Shown: positions 37,541 to 49,000 of the stretch, in pieces | Layout of the letters: the number at the start of each line of letters is the position of its first letter | Numbering within the stretch: the stretch's first letter is position 1 | NCBI RefSeq assembly: GCF_048128805.1 | Contig: NC_136012.1 | Coordinates: forward strand, 8,130,121 to 8,194,120 | Direction: 5' to 3' | DNA length: 64,000 nucleotides | Origin: Centroberyx gerrardi | Lineage: Eukaryota; Chordata; Actinopteri; Beryciformes; Berycidae | Notes under the pieces: model-generated | The model's database searches: none | Told to the model about the DNA's origin: nothing | Seen by the model: the letters and a program-made list of their open reading frames with translations, nothing else | Position numbers and translations under genes: made by a program

Positions 37541-39300
37541 CTACCGGATGGGCTCCAGCGACCCTGTGACCTGGAAGTGCAGTCCGTCCCCGGGGAGAGG
37601 CGACGGGATGAGCGGAGAGAGCCAGCAGAGGTACCAGCGGAGGCCCAGGCCGTGACGCAGGTTCCCCACGACTCCCAGGTTGTAGGGCCGGCGGGACGAG
37701 TACCACTCCCTGGTGGTCTGGCCACGCAGCAGCAGGAAGACGTGGAAGAAGAGGAAGGCGGAGACAAGCAGTAAGCCCACCACGCACGTGTCGGCGATGA
37801 AGGCGAAGGCAAAGGCGCGCGCCGAGACCTGGCCTGGGGAGAGAGGAGGGACAGCAGCTTCGTTTATATCACAGCCAGAGATAACACACCATACTTGGGT
37901 TGAATTACTTCTTGAAATACACTCAGTTACATTCCTAACAACGTTGTGCTGTGTTTTTCGGACAAACCAGATCCAACCTGAGACTAGCATGATCCAGGGT
38001 ATGAGCAGCAGCAGCACGCTGTGCACGGTCACGCCCTCCTTCAGGATGACGATGAAGACCTCGGCGTTCATCACCACAGCGTACAGCAGCCCCGACCACA
38101 TGAACAGCAAGCAGCTCAGGAAGTAGCGGTAGTTACGGAAGCCCACGCACTGGCCAAAGAAGACGCAGTGGTGGTCCCGCCGCAGCACGCACACCTTGCA
38201 GTCGTAGCAGTGGGAGCAGCGCGGCGGAGTATGCGTCTCGCACGTGTAGCAGTACCTGTGGAAAGAGAGAGGAGAGGTTTATTTATGGCCAGAGATGCAC
38301 CTAAGATATGTTTTACAGGTGATGCCGAGTACAGGTCTGATTCATTACTGAGACAGACACTGATCATTAGTTTGGGGTCTCAACAATGGATGAGATGTAA
38401 TCCATTCTAGGAACAACTGGTAGCTAACACCCTTATAAACCAAAAAAGCAGAAAATCAGGTTGGTTTGCTGCGATTACTCATGGTTCTCGGTGTTGGATT
38501 TTACTAGTACTAGACAAATCTCTGATACAGATCACCTACATTAGCATGGTATTGGACTGATATCTGTTATTGGTGCATCCATTATATATATTATAACAAT
38601 GTTGTCCCATATTCAACATGTAGGGCAAGCATGTTCTACTGCACTAATCCCAATTCAAAACTGCACATTGTGAATCTGCACCTAGGCTAGGCAAAATATT
38701 CTAACAATTGCTCAATGTAATTAATGAAAAGCTACAACTTATTCAATTTTGTGACAGATATTGATTGACAAATATTGATGCTACACACTTTCTAGTTCTG
38801 TCCCAAGATATCCACCTTCTGGACAGGCATTTTCCAATGGTATGTTAGGTTTATGATAGGTTAATATGTTACCCAACTGTTCAGTGTACAACTATTCACG
38901 ACAGCCGGGATAGTATGCAATTTCACAACTAAACTACAAATATAGCTACACCCTTAATTTTCTTTCCTGTGACAATCCCCACAGCTTGTATTTACCTCCA
39001 CCCCTGGCCCATGCCTTCTCCTCCCAGGAACACCCCCCTGATGCTGGGGCTGGTTTTGAGGAAGAGGGAGGCGTTCCAGCAGATATTCCCCAGCATGAAG
39101 TACTGGGCCAGCAGGTGGACCGCCTTCCACCAGGCGGACCACTCGGTCTTCTTCTGGTCCGCCTCCAGCGGAGCCTCGACCAGCACCAGGTAGCTCACCT
39201 CCCCCGTGATGGAGAAGACCAGGAAGGTGTTGAGGACCACGGGGAGGTGGCGACACACCCGCTCGACCCGGCAAAACACGTTACTGGCAAAGCTGGTCAT
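37541..39300 (-). CDS. zdhhc24: Palmitoyltransferase ZDHHC24, 3 coding exons
   Basis: A multi-pass membrane protein S-acyltransferase. Exons: 38996-39300, 37978-38255, 37541-37833, in phase, giving 291 aa (human 284). Exon 1 carries two membrane helices and [18 protein letters not shown]. Exon 2 carries the zinc-binding cysteine-rich domain [19 protein letters not shown] with DHHC at residues 129-132, then [11 protein letters not shown] and a further helix. Exon 3 has the last helices, the RGQTTREW motif (the TTxE motif of the family) and [15 protein letters not shown], matching the human C-terminal region. A minus-strand AATAAA (TTTATT at 37125-37130) is a plausible 3' end. Confidence 0.93.
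38294..38579. mobile_element. hAT-type miniature element, copy 3 of 3
   Basis: GATGCACC at 38294-38301 and GGTGCATC at 38572-38579 form the ends. Internal similarity to the copies near 11.7 and 13.3 kb is weak but collinear. It lies in zdhhc24 intron 1 and carries no coding sequence. Confidence 0.5.
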
Positions 39301-40382
39301 GTTTCCTGCCTTGCCACCTTTCCGTGTTGTTTTTAATTTAAGGCTTGAAAGGTGAAGTAGGCAATGGGAGGACTGGTTTCATAGACGGACTATGCTAACT
39401 GCTAGCTTAGCTAGCTAACTAACAGCAACGTCACGTGTCTGTTCTGGGTTAAATGAACGGCATGACATTCATAATAACTCAAATAACTGCAGTGCAAAGG
39501 GCTGTAATGTAATAGTTGACTTCAGATGCTGTTAGTCTTGGCAAACCTCCCTTCCTGTCGTGATCAGGTGCTACAAGAAAACAACCTGTGTTACATGAAA
39601 ATGCATCCCCAGATACCCAGGAGCTGCACACTATGTGTTCCGCGGGTAACAGCGTTCTGTTTTAGGCTACTACAGTATGTGAATCTAAATGGGGTTACAA
39701 GAATCAGGTGCTAATTTCAAATACTGATTAAAATTGTATTTTGAACTTTGAATGTTGTTTTGCTTTTGTACATTGTGATATGTTGTTTGCCTGTAGCTTT
39801 TATAAGAAAAAAAAAGAAAGAAAGCAAGCAAGCTGTTTGTCCAAGTATTTTTTGCAGCGTTCAGCAGATGAAAAGATTGTCGCAACCGCTGTGATTGGTC
39901 AATGCAACATTATTTTAGTCGTTAAATCATAGCCTGATGAATGTATACAACTTTCTGAATAAAACTGGCATGTTATGAACTATATGGTCCGGATTATATT
40001 TTCACTTGTTTTATAGAAACTCTCTTTAATTGGATGTGTTATTTTCAACATATCTCCTGGGACAACACACATTTACGTTTCTTTTCAGTAAACTACATGC
40101 AAGTACTAATATGTGATTTATATGCTATTGGTACTATTGATATGTGTCGTGTTGAAAAACATTCTTTTTTCCAAGATTTCCAAGCCATTTTTTTTTTTGC
40201 ATGAAATTGCATAATCAAAAATGTGTGTTCAAACTTCCACTATCAGCACACACATAGACCTTTCTCTAACTTGGTTACCTACAGCATGCTGATCTCTGGA
40301 TTGGCAGCAGGTCTCCGGTTCCTCCCCCAAAGCACAGACCTTAATCCCTGTTAATCTGACCGTCGACTGAAAGCCTGTGGTG
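39301..40382. other. Divergent intergenic region
   Basis: This separates the start of zdhhc24 (-) from the start of the acidic coiled-coil gene (+), so it should hold both promoters. I see no clear TATA box and no repeat family. Confidence 0.4.
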
Positions 40383-41374
40383 ATGGCCGCACTGAAAGAG
40401 AATTCACTGTCTCCCTGGCATCTGACCCACACAGACAGAGAGACACGCAGTACTTCTACTCAACGGCGAGAACAGAGTCCAAAAAAGAGGTGAGGTCCTG
40501 TATGGAGACATGGGGTGATGGTGGGGGGTCTTACACTTTTGTTTTTTAACCACACCAGAATCATTCAGTATTTACAATAATTAACAGCCCTAACAAAAAA
40601 ATACCATATTATTACTATACAGATTTATATTGAGTCTGTGGTATTCAAATGGGTTTATAGAGTACTTCATGCTATTTTTATATGGTATCATTAAGAGGCT
40701 ATATATAGTTTGCAGTTTTGCTGTGATTTGTAATCTTCTAAAATGTCTTATAAGATAGTTATTTTTCATGAGGGAGATCTGGGTATTCATATTTTGAAAT
40801 AATACTATTGTAGGTACTGTTGAATCTTCTCACATGTAGAAGTTCAGTGTTGTTTTTGCAAGTGGTAAAATCCAGCAAGCAAATGTTGTAATGTCAGATC
40901 AATAGTTTGCTGTTTGGCATTGATTGTCAACCCATGGCTGTACTGAATGTGAGATGAGGATTTAGGGTGATGAAGGGGAGGGGTGTGTGTGTGTGTGTGT
41001 GTGTGTGACTGATCTGTGCACTATGATGCTCTGTCCCTGTCTCTCAGTGAGCCCAGGAGGATGGAGCTGCGAGGTGAAACCTTTCAGAGGGACCAACATC
41101 TGTAAGTGCACAGACAGCAGGAAGGCAATGTTATGCATCAATATGTGTGTAAGTGTGAATGCTTTTTAATCTGTGTGACTCTGTGTGTGTGTGTGTGTGT
41201 GTGTTTCCTGCAGCAGGGCGGTACAGCTGCAGCGACGCTGGCAGGAGCTGGTGGAGAGAGAACACAAGGCCCGGCAGCACAACAGGCAGCTGCTGCAGGA
41301 GTTTGACAAAGCCCAGGACACACTGAGGGAGATGGTGGCCCGCACTGCTGCCATGAACACTATCCGGGTGCGAG

Positions 41375-41434
<60 letters not shown>

Positions 41435-44400
41435 CAAATGTAGTAGGTTAGAATCACTTTCCTCCTCTCTGACACCCTCCTGAACCTCTTCCTTGACGTT
41501 TCACCCCTACAGATGGAGTATGAGAGGTACCTGGAGGAGAGCTCCCCCCGCTGGCAGCAGCAACTCGAGGAGAAAACGCTGTCTGCTCAGAAGAAGGTGT
41601 CTGCTAGTTCTCGCATTTTAATAGAAGCATCTAAATAGGACGCAGTTTAGAGCAAAACGAAATCTTCTGGTACTCTTGTTATGAGATTGGACCCTAAGCA
41701 CAAATTCTTCAACCCCCCTCCGTCCCAGTTTGAAGGAAAACACTAGGGTAAACACTGGTGTGGAATTTGCATAATCCCAGAAAATAAGGCAGTCGTTCCT
41801 GTTCTGCCTACCATTAATAATCATTTAACTATTTGTAGCTAAATATTCTCTGGTATTCCTGTGGAAATGCATGATATGAAGAGTAAATAATTTGTTTACA
41901 GGTCTTATATGTAAAAGACAATAGTGTTGATCCTTTACTGTATGCCATGCAGTCTGATCTGTGAGACAAACAATACCGTTTCTTCAGCAGGAGATGGAGG
42001 AGTATTTGACGGAGTATCTGAGGATAGAAGAAGAGCAAGTGACGAGGTCCTCCGCTCAAGCCCAGCCTTCACCTTCACAAGGTTCGTTCTCTCTTTCGCT
42101 CTCATTTTAAGAAATTATATTGTCACATTTATCAGGGTTCCCACCGGTCATGACATTTCTGGAATATCATGGAATTTTGAGTGATGTAGTCCAGACTGGG
42201 AGAGTCAGGGAATTTGATAAATTCTCTGGGCAAGTCGGGGAATATCATGGAATTTTACAAATGGGTCACTTTACAGGAATATACCAGAATGTATTTTCCA
42301 ACTTGTTTCACACTCATTGCATTAGATGGTGGTTTTCAGCTGCCCAAATGTAGTGGAAACCAGATGGTTCAACCCTTTAGACCTTTTCTGGGCTGAAAAA
42401 CATTAAGGAATCATATTGTTAGATAATGGAAATGCTTTGACTTAGTTACAGAAATTCATGGAAAAGTCATGGAATTTTAGGTAGATTTTAGTTCCTTTCT
42501 CCTGTTTTGTTGTGAGATGTTTCATTAAAGAACATCAAACGTCAAGCCCATCTCACTGACATTTATTACTGTTCCTTAGGACCCAGCAAGCAGCCAAAGA
42601 AAGCTGCTGCACCTCAAGAGTACTACAGCCAACATAGCCATGTAGACTACAACCAAGATGGCTCTTCTCGTCCCGGAATCCCCTCCACGCAGTCTTCCTG
42701 GTTGACCCAAACTCGTTCCCAGTTCGCTAGTTTTCCTAGCAGGACGTCCTGTCACCCCCAGAGTTCCTCCCATGTCCCTCCATCCTTCCACCCTCCACCT
42801 CACCCATTCCAGCCTCACCAACTCGCTTCCACACCCAGCCATCGTCACTCCAGCCAGGCCCGGGTCGCCCCCCAGACCGACTACCCCGGTTCCTGGCCTG
42901 CTGGTGTAGCCGGGTTCCCCTCGGGCCTTCAGGCGCTCTGGACGAGGCCCTCCATGGCTGAGAGGGGCACAGGACCAAGCCCAGAGAGAGCTGGAGGAGG
43001 CAGGAGCAGTGGCTTGTCCCAGGAACTGGACATTAAACCAGGTGAGACAATATGACAAGTCAACCTTTGCTCCTGATACAGCAGGCAGAACAAGCTCTTA
43101 ATGTCTCCATCTGTCTGCATACTTGTCTGTTTTTATGCCTTTATCTTTTCTGTCCTATGCCTCTGTGTTATGGGCTGTCATTTGTGTATGTGCATGCACG
43201 AATACCCAGTTCGTCTGTCCAGCGGCCACGGAGAGAGCAGTGAGAGCGGCAGGGACTCCAGTCAGGCAAGCAGAAAGAACAGCAGCAGAGGGAAGAGGGA
43301 GAAGAGAGGAAGAACAGAGCATAGCTCCACAGACAAAGAAGAGGGCAGCTCTCAGGAGTGAGTAATTATCGACTCTTCCCCATTTACCTACCCGTCTTCC
43401 AGTCTTTCATACATACTGTACCTACCTACTAACCTTCCTCCCTCCCTACCTGCCTGTCTACTTTGTCAACCTTTCTACCTACCAACAAACCTTCCTATCA
43501 TGCCTACCTACCAAACATATGTATGCGTACATAAGTACTAGCTACCATAATGACCCACCAATGTACCATCCTACCGACTTAGCTTATACCAACACAACCT
43601 TACGTTCTCTCATACTTTCTTTCAGGTCATCTAGGACTTCTAGTGCCGTTGTTGTTGCCTCGGCTTCAGTGGCCCAAGGCTCAGGAAGCGACACCTCATC
43701 AGAGAAAGGTAGCAGCGGCAGCAGCAGGAGGAAGAGTGGAGGACTGTCTGTCAAACCGCCAAGGATGGAGAAGAAGCCGAGGGAAAGGACCAGGAGCAAG
43801 GAAGATGACTCAGGGAGTTGCAAGGAGGAGAGTCCAACTACTGAGGAGGAGTCCAGGAGTGAAATAAAGGGGAATCAAAGTCCTGTCGACAAATCGGAGA
43901 GTTCTACAGAGGAGTCAGGGAGTCCGAGGGAGGAGCTGGAGAATCGAGTGGAGGAATCAGGGAGCGTCAGTGTAAAGATCGAAGATGGAGGCGCCGAGGA
44001 AACAGAAGAAGAGGAGAGTGGTGGCGCTGAGCAAAGCAGCACAGGGGAAAAGGACGAGGGAGAAGAGGGGCAGGAGGAAGAATTGGAAGAAACGGACCGA
44101 GATGTAGAGCAAGTTGATGATGATGATGCTGCTGAGGAAAATGAGGAGAGCAGCCAGGGAGATGAAGAAGACAAAGGGGGGGAGGATGATGAGGATGGGC
44201 AGGAGTCAGAGGGTCAGGGAGAGAACGAAGAGCAGTCGGACAGAGAGAATGACGAAGAGAGTGAGAACGTAAAAGAGGGTTCTGCCACTTCTCAGGATGG
44301 AGAGATGGAAGAAGATGACGGTAAAGGAAGTCCGGACAACATAGAGGATGACGAGGAGGGGTCTGATGAAGAGGAGGAAGAAGGAGGAGAGGAGGAAGAG

Positions 44401-45071
44401 GAGCAGAGGAGTGAAGAAGCGGGGGAGCAGGAGGAGGAGAGAGATTCAGAGGACAGCATCATCTCACCACAGGAGCACAGGTCAACTAAGGATGATTTCA
44501 ACAATCATGCCATGCTTCTGCTTCTGAAAGTGATGAAGAGGATGATAATAGTGGAAATAACGATATGCAATCTTTTATTTTCAGCTCTAAAAACAAGATA
44601 CACAATATTCCTGAGGAAGAGGAGGCAATTGGTGATGACGATGATGATGGACAAGAAGAGAGTAAGAGGGAATACTCTGACGACTCCTCAAATGAATTCA
44701 AGGATGAGGACTACGACATTGAAAGTCTCCTCGCACCTCAAGCAGAAACGCCGAAAAAAGAGTGAGTGGTGTTTCTACCGCTTCCTCTGATGGCAAATGT
44801 CTGCTCTTAGATTATACATCTCACATTTGTTGTTTCTTACTTTCAGAGAAAAGGACCCGAAAGCTGATGACAAACCTAAAGGTACTCTCACTCATTACAA
44901 TCACAAGATAAAGTAGAATTACAAAAAAAGCGGATGATAATTTCTGATCTATGCTCCATTTTATTTTCAGCCATAAGTGAAGACTTGGAGAATTTCTCTG
45001 TGGAGCTGGACAGAGAGACAAAGGCAGCCCAAGACACCGACTCTGACGAGTTTGACCACTTCTATGACTAA
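40383..45071 (+). CDS. Coiled-coil protein with acidic C-terminal half (possibly kizuna-like)
   Basis: Not firmly identified. Exons: 40383-40489, 41048-41101, 41214-41367, 41513-41596, 41991-42081, 42580-43041, 43210-43357, 43626-44480, 44531-44761, 44847-44881, 44971-45071. They join in phase to 773 aa starting MAALKENSLSPWHL. Residues about 50-150 are coiled coil (WQELVEREHKARQHNRQLLQ, MEYERYLEESSPRWQQQLEE, EEYLTEYLRIEEEQV). A Ser/Pro/His-rich segment follows, then a long Glu/Asp/Ser-rich low-complexity region, ending DSDEFDHFYD. Coiled-coil spacing and the acidic tail recall the centrosomal protein kizuna (KIZ), but this is weak. The 44481-44530 intron is only 50 nt; without it the frame shifts and ends at 44790. 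Exons 3 and 5 have CAGCAG tandem acceptors. Poly(A) signal at 45104-45109. Confidence 0.75.
41375..41431. repeat. (AC)n microsatellite
   Basis: A pure AC run of about 57 bp begins a few bases after the exon-3 donor of the acidic coiled-coil gene. Confidence 0.9.
42136..42477. repeat. Dispersed repeat with CATGGAATTTT words
   Basis: The segment opens AGGGTTCCCACCGGTCATGA and contains several copies of CATGGAATTTT or similar, a pattern common in fish DNA-transposon derivatives. A related but more diverged block may lie at 50780-51090 in pola2. No coding part is visible and the class is uncertain. Confidence 0.35.
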
Positions 45072-45103
45072 CAAAACGTGCAGGTCCAGGTCAAAGATCT
45101 CAG

Positions 45104-45109
45104 AATAAA
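45104..45109 (+). terminator. Polyadenylation signal AATAAA of the acidic coiled-coil gene
   Basis: A canonical hexamer 33 nt after the stop codon. The convergent pola2 gene has minus-strand hexamers at 45467-45472 and 45688-45693, so the two 3' ends are a few hundred bases apart at most. Confidence 0.6.
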
Positions 45110-46042
45110 AGGACAAAACTTACCTCAGTCATTTAGGGTTGAATGTATTACATTAAAACAAGGGATGAAAAAGACTTTGAATTCCTCTAGGCTATACTAA
45201 AGTGACCAAATGTTTTTGGTGCAACTTGGAATAGACAAGAGGAGAGAGAAATCAGGATAGTCTGTTTCAGCATCATAGATGATGTTGATTTTTGGATCTT
45301 GGACCTTTGATGAAACTCATACCGATTGTTATCAGCATTAAAGTAATCAAATATTGAGTGGTTGTGTTCTAACATGTTATTCTAAATGTTGCATTATTCT
45401 CACCAAACATCTCTCACACTGTGTTTGATTGAACTATGCTGCACACATGTCAAACAATAACGTCATTTTATTCTTGGAGTTGGTACACTTAAGCAGCCTC
45501 CACCAAAACAAATTAGATGATTCTTAAGCAGGCTCTCTCCTCCATAACTGAGACAACCACAGTGGCAGAGAGATACATGTCTGCGTTACAGAGGAAAGAT
45601 AAGAGGAGCAAAGGAGCATTTCTGACTTTTGGAATGTACAAAAATCTAATTGAAGAGTATACAAAACTATACATTGGGAGAGAATAATTTATTGAAAAAG
45701 AAAGGATTGTGACTGCTGCTATATTTGAGTGATTGATGCTCCACCGCAACCGAGACAGCATCATACAAAGTACATTAACTGCTGCACAGGCCACCCGGCA
45801 CACTGCTTGTCGTACAAAAATAAACCAATGGATGAGTTGGATTTTATGCTCCAGTGGGTTCTTATTTACATCAGCATGCCTGAAGAGGGCAGTCTAGCCT
45901 CTCAGAATAGATTACTAAATTGAACAAATTAAGTGCACCCAGCATTCCAGATGGCGTGCAAATTGAACCCACCAAATGTTTCAGGGTCCTTATATGACAG
46001 CTCATCTCTGATAATGATGAGCATTTAAAGACTCCGTTCGCG

Positions 46043-49000
46043 TTAGATCTTCACCACCTGACCGGCCAAACAGGGGCTGACTCTCTTCCCATCCTCCAAT
46101 GGGGAGCTGCGCTGGATGAGCAGCCTGCCGTAGGTCCCGCCCACCTGCCCCTTGGTCAGCCGTCCGGGATTGACGCATATGCAGCCAATCACATCCTAGG
46201 GACAGGTGAAGGTGAGGTTTTAAGAAGGCATAATGTTCAAGGAATCAAGGCAAAAGATCAAGGCATGTGAAAAACAAATTCAAGTCTTGCAGAAATTAAT
46301 CCCATTGCACTCAACTGTCCTCTATATAGATTGTCTGTGCACTGTGGTTTTGACGCTTGCACTCCTTACTACACTTAAGAAAATGCGCATCTTAACTTTT
46401 AGTGTCATTCAGTTATAAAATCTTAATTTTCTTACAAGTGAAAAATTCTTCAAATGGGGATATCGAGACCACTTTTTTCCTCAATGAAGTTTCACTTGTT
46501 TAGGAATTTTCTAGAAACAACTGTCCCTATCTTGAAACAGTCAGAAGTCAGAATAAGGCAGATCCACTCCACTAGCATCAAAATAATTTTTGAAATAAGT
46601 AGATTTTTAGTGGAAACAAGTGGAATTATCTCCCCCCTTTGGTAGAATTTTTCATCCGTTTTAAAATGTTTCTTCAAGACTCAATACTAGATTAAATAAC
46701 TTGTTAAAATGGGTGATTTGCATTACATTGATAGCTTGGAATACTGCCAATCTAACAATTTAAGCTTATGCTGCTGTTGCACTCACTGTGAATCACTCTG
46801 GAAAAAGAGTGCAAGCTAAATGTCTGTGTGTGTGTGTGTGTGTGTGTGTATAGGCTGTTAACAGGAACGGAAGCTCTGTACCTTGATGAAGTAGCGTAGC
46901 TCAGAGGGAATGATGAGGACATCGGGAGTGAGGGGCATCTGGCTGTAGCTCTGGAACTTCTCATAGTCCATGTTCACCTCCTCCACCGGTGGGTACAGTG
47001 GGTAGTAGCTACACACACACACACACACACACACACAGGACAGGGGTTAACAATGTGGCGCGGCTTCAGAACAAAAGACTAAATTATGAACTCTGGTTAC
47101 ATTGCTTCTCCTACCTCCTCTGGGTCAGCATGTGCTTCAGGATGCGTGAGAATCGGTCCGATCCAGTAATGCTGCAACACAAACCAATGTTATTTTTAAC
47201 GTAACATTGTGTAATGATGGCATGCATTACAATTTTTTACCAATACACAGGATTTGATATAACTATCCCTTGTGCTATTTGAATGATCACCAATGTAGAA
47301 ACCTAGCTTGGAAGTTAGAGAAAAGAAGGCTGGTTGAGAGCAGGTTTTTTTTATGTTGAATGAATAATGTTAAAGTGAGCGAGTGAGTCACAAATTCATT
47401 TCTAACATAGCCCTAGGTCTAGAACTATTAGAAATTGATGGTTCAATTTGAAGCACTGGACTTCAACACCCGTATACACACAGATTTCCTCACCAGCTGA
47501 TCTCCTCTGCGCCCATGTGGAACAGGATGTCAGTGGAGGTCAGGCCAAAGGTCACACCCTCGATCAGCAGGGTGCAGGGGTCAGGGACCAAGGTCACACG
47601 CTGCACAACACATACAGACAAGTGTTACAAAGCACATGTGACTGAGTAAGTGGTAAAAGTAATCGGCCACATTCTGTTGATTTTTTGCATGCAGTTACTC
47701 TTAAAAGAAAAACTTGGAGAGAGAGGACAAAAATCAAGCAAATCAACCCTCTAGATATGAGCCTATGAGCCTATGGTCCAGTGTGTGTGTGTGTGTGTGT
47801 GTGTGTGTCTGACCTGGGCCTGGTCCTTGCTGAGGTCTGGCAGGGTGAAGGGAGGCTGTGGGTAGATGAAGTGGTGGTGGATGTCTCTCTGGGAGGGCAC
47901 AAACACCAGCCGACAGCCAACACTGGAGAGAGGGGAGCACAGCAAGGCTTACACACCAACAAAGGCACAGCTTCAACAGTGAGAAACACACACTTTAGGT
48001 GGTCTTGTAGTAAATGAGGAAGATGCTTATTTCCCCTCTGAGTAGTGTGAGGAGATGTACCTTTTGGTGCCTTCCACGATGCTTTCGACACATCTCGAGA
48101 AAATGGCCTCAAATGTCTCAGTCACTTGGGCTTTCTGGTGGAGAAACAGTGAGATGGTCATTTGAAGAAGTGCAGTGCATCATTATGGATGACAGGATGT
48201 GTAGCAGAATAGCTTTGCTCTGAAGCTTAATGTCTTTGCCTGGAGCCTGGTTCAAATCAGACAAAACTTTAATTCCTCCCAGGGTTTTGGGACAAAGTTG
48301 GTGAAAACAAGCATTGGTTATCTGGGGTGAAGATAACCACTGTTGAACCTACCTCAATTTGTTCATGTTTAGAATCCACAAATGGGCCCAGCTGAGGAAG
48401 AGAGAATAGTGAAGAGTTGAAGAACACATAACATACAGTCATGTGAGGAATGTGTGTCTGTCTGTCTGTCTGTATGCTGGTGAATTGAGATAGAGGGGTA
48501 GATATAGGCATTTTGCAAAACGTGCATAGTTTGACTGTATGTGGGAGAACTAGAGATTACGATGCAGCAGAAAGAGTGAACATACCAGCAGGCAGACATC
48601 GGGACGGTCCCTGACGATGACGGTGATCAGGTCCAGGAGAGGGTCATAGGTCAGGCTGTCAGAAGGGGTGTACGGTCCACAAGCCACCAGCACACTCACC
48701 GGCTCTGGAACTGCAAGAGAGGGCGAGTGAGTGTGAGAGGTAGAGAAAACTAAAAGGGTGTAGCCAAACTAATTAGTCCTTTTTTTTTTACTGCACACAC
48801 CTCCTTAAGTAATCAAAAACTGCATTGTACAGTTTCAACCTGATATCATTCCTTACCTTCATCCATCTCCTGTTTCACCTCAGAGGAGTAGAAGGGAAGA
48901 GGGACTGCCTAAAAAAAAAAAGAAAAACAAAAAAAAAAGACAATCAAGACTATCAAGAGGATACAGAAACGGGCCCTAACTCAAGGTCAAGTTACTTTGA

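Noticed and set aside
42576-43058. 160-codon minus-strand frame
   Set aside because: It lies entirely opposite exon 6 of the acidic coiled-coil gene, which is spliced in phase with its neighbours.
44481-44790. C-terminus reading LLLLKVMKRMIIVEITICNL as a membrane helix
   Set aside because: This is what the frame gives if the 50-nt intron is retained. The neighbouring frame continues the acidic composition and joins two further exons in phase.
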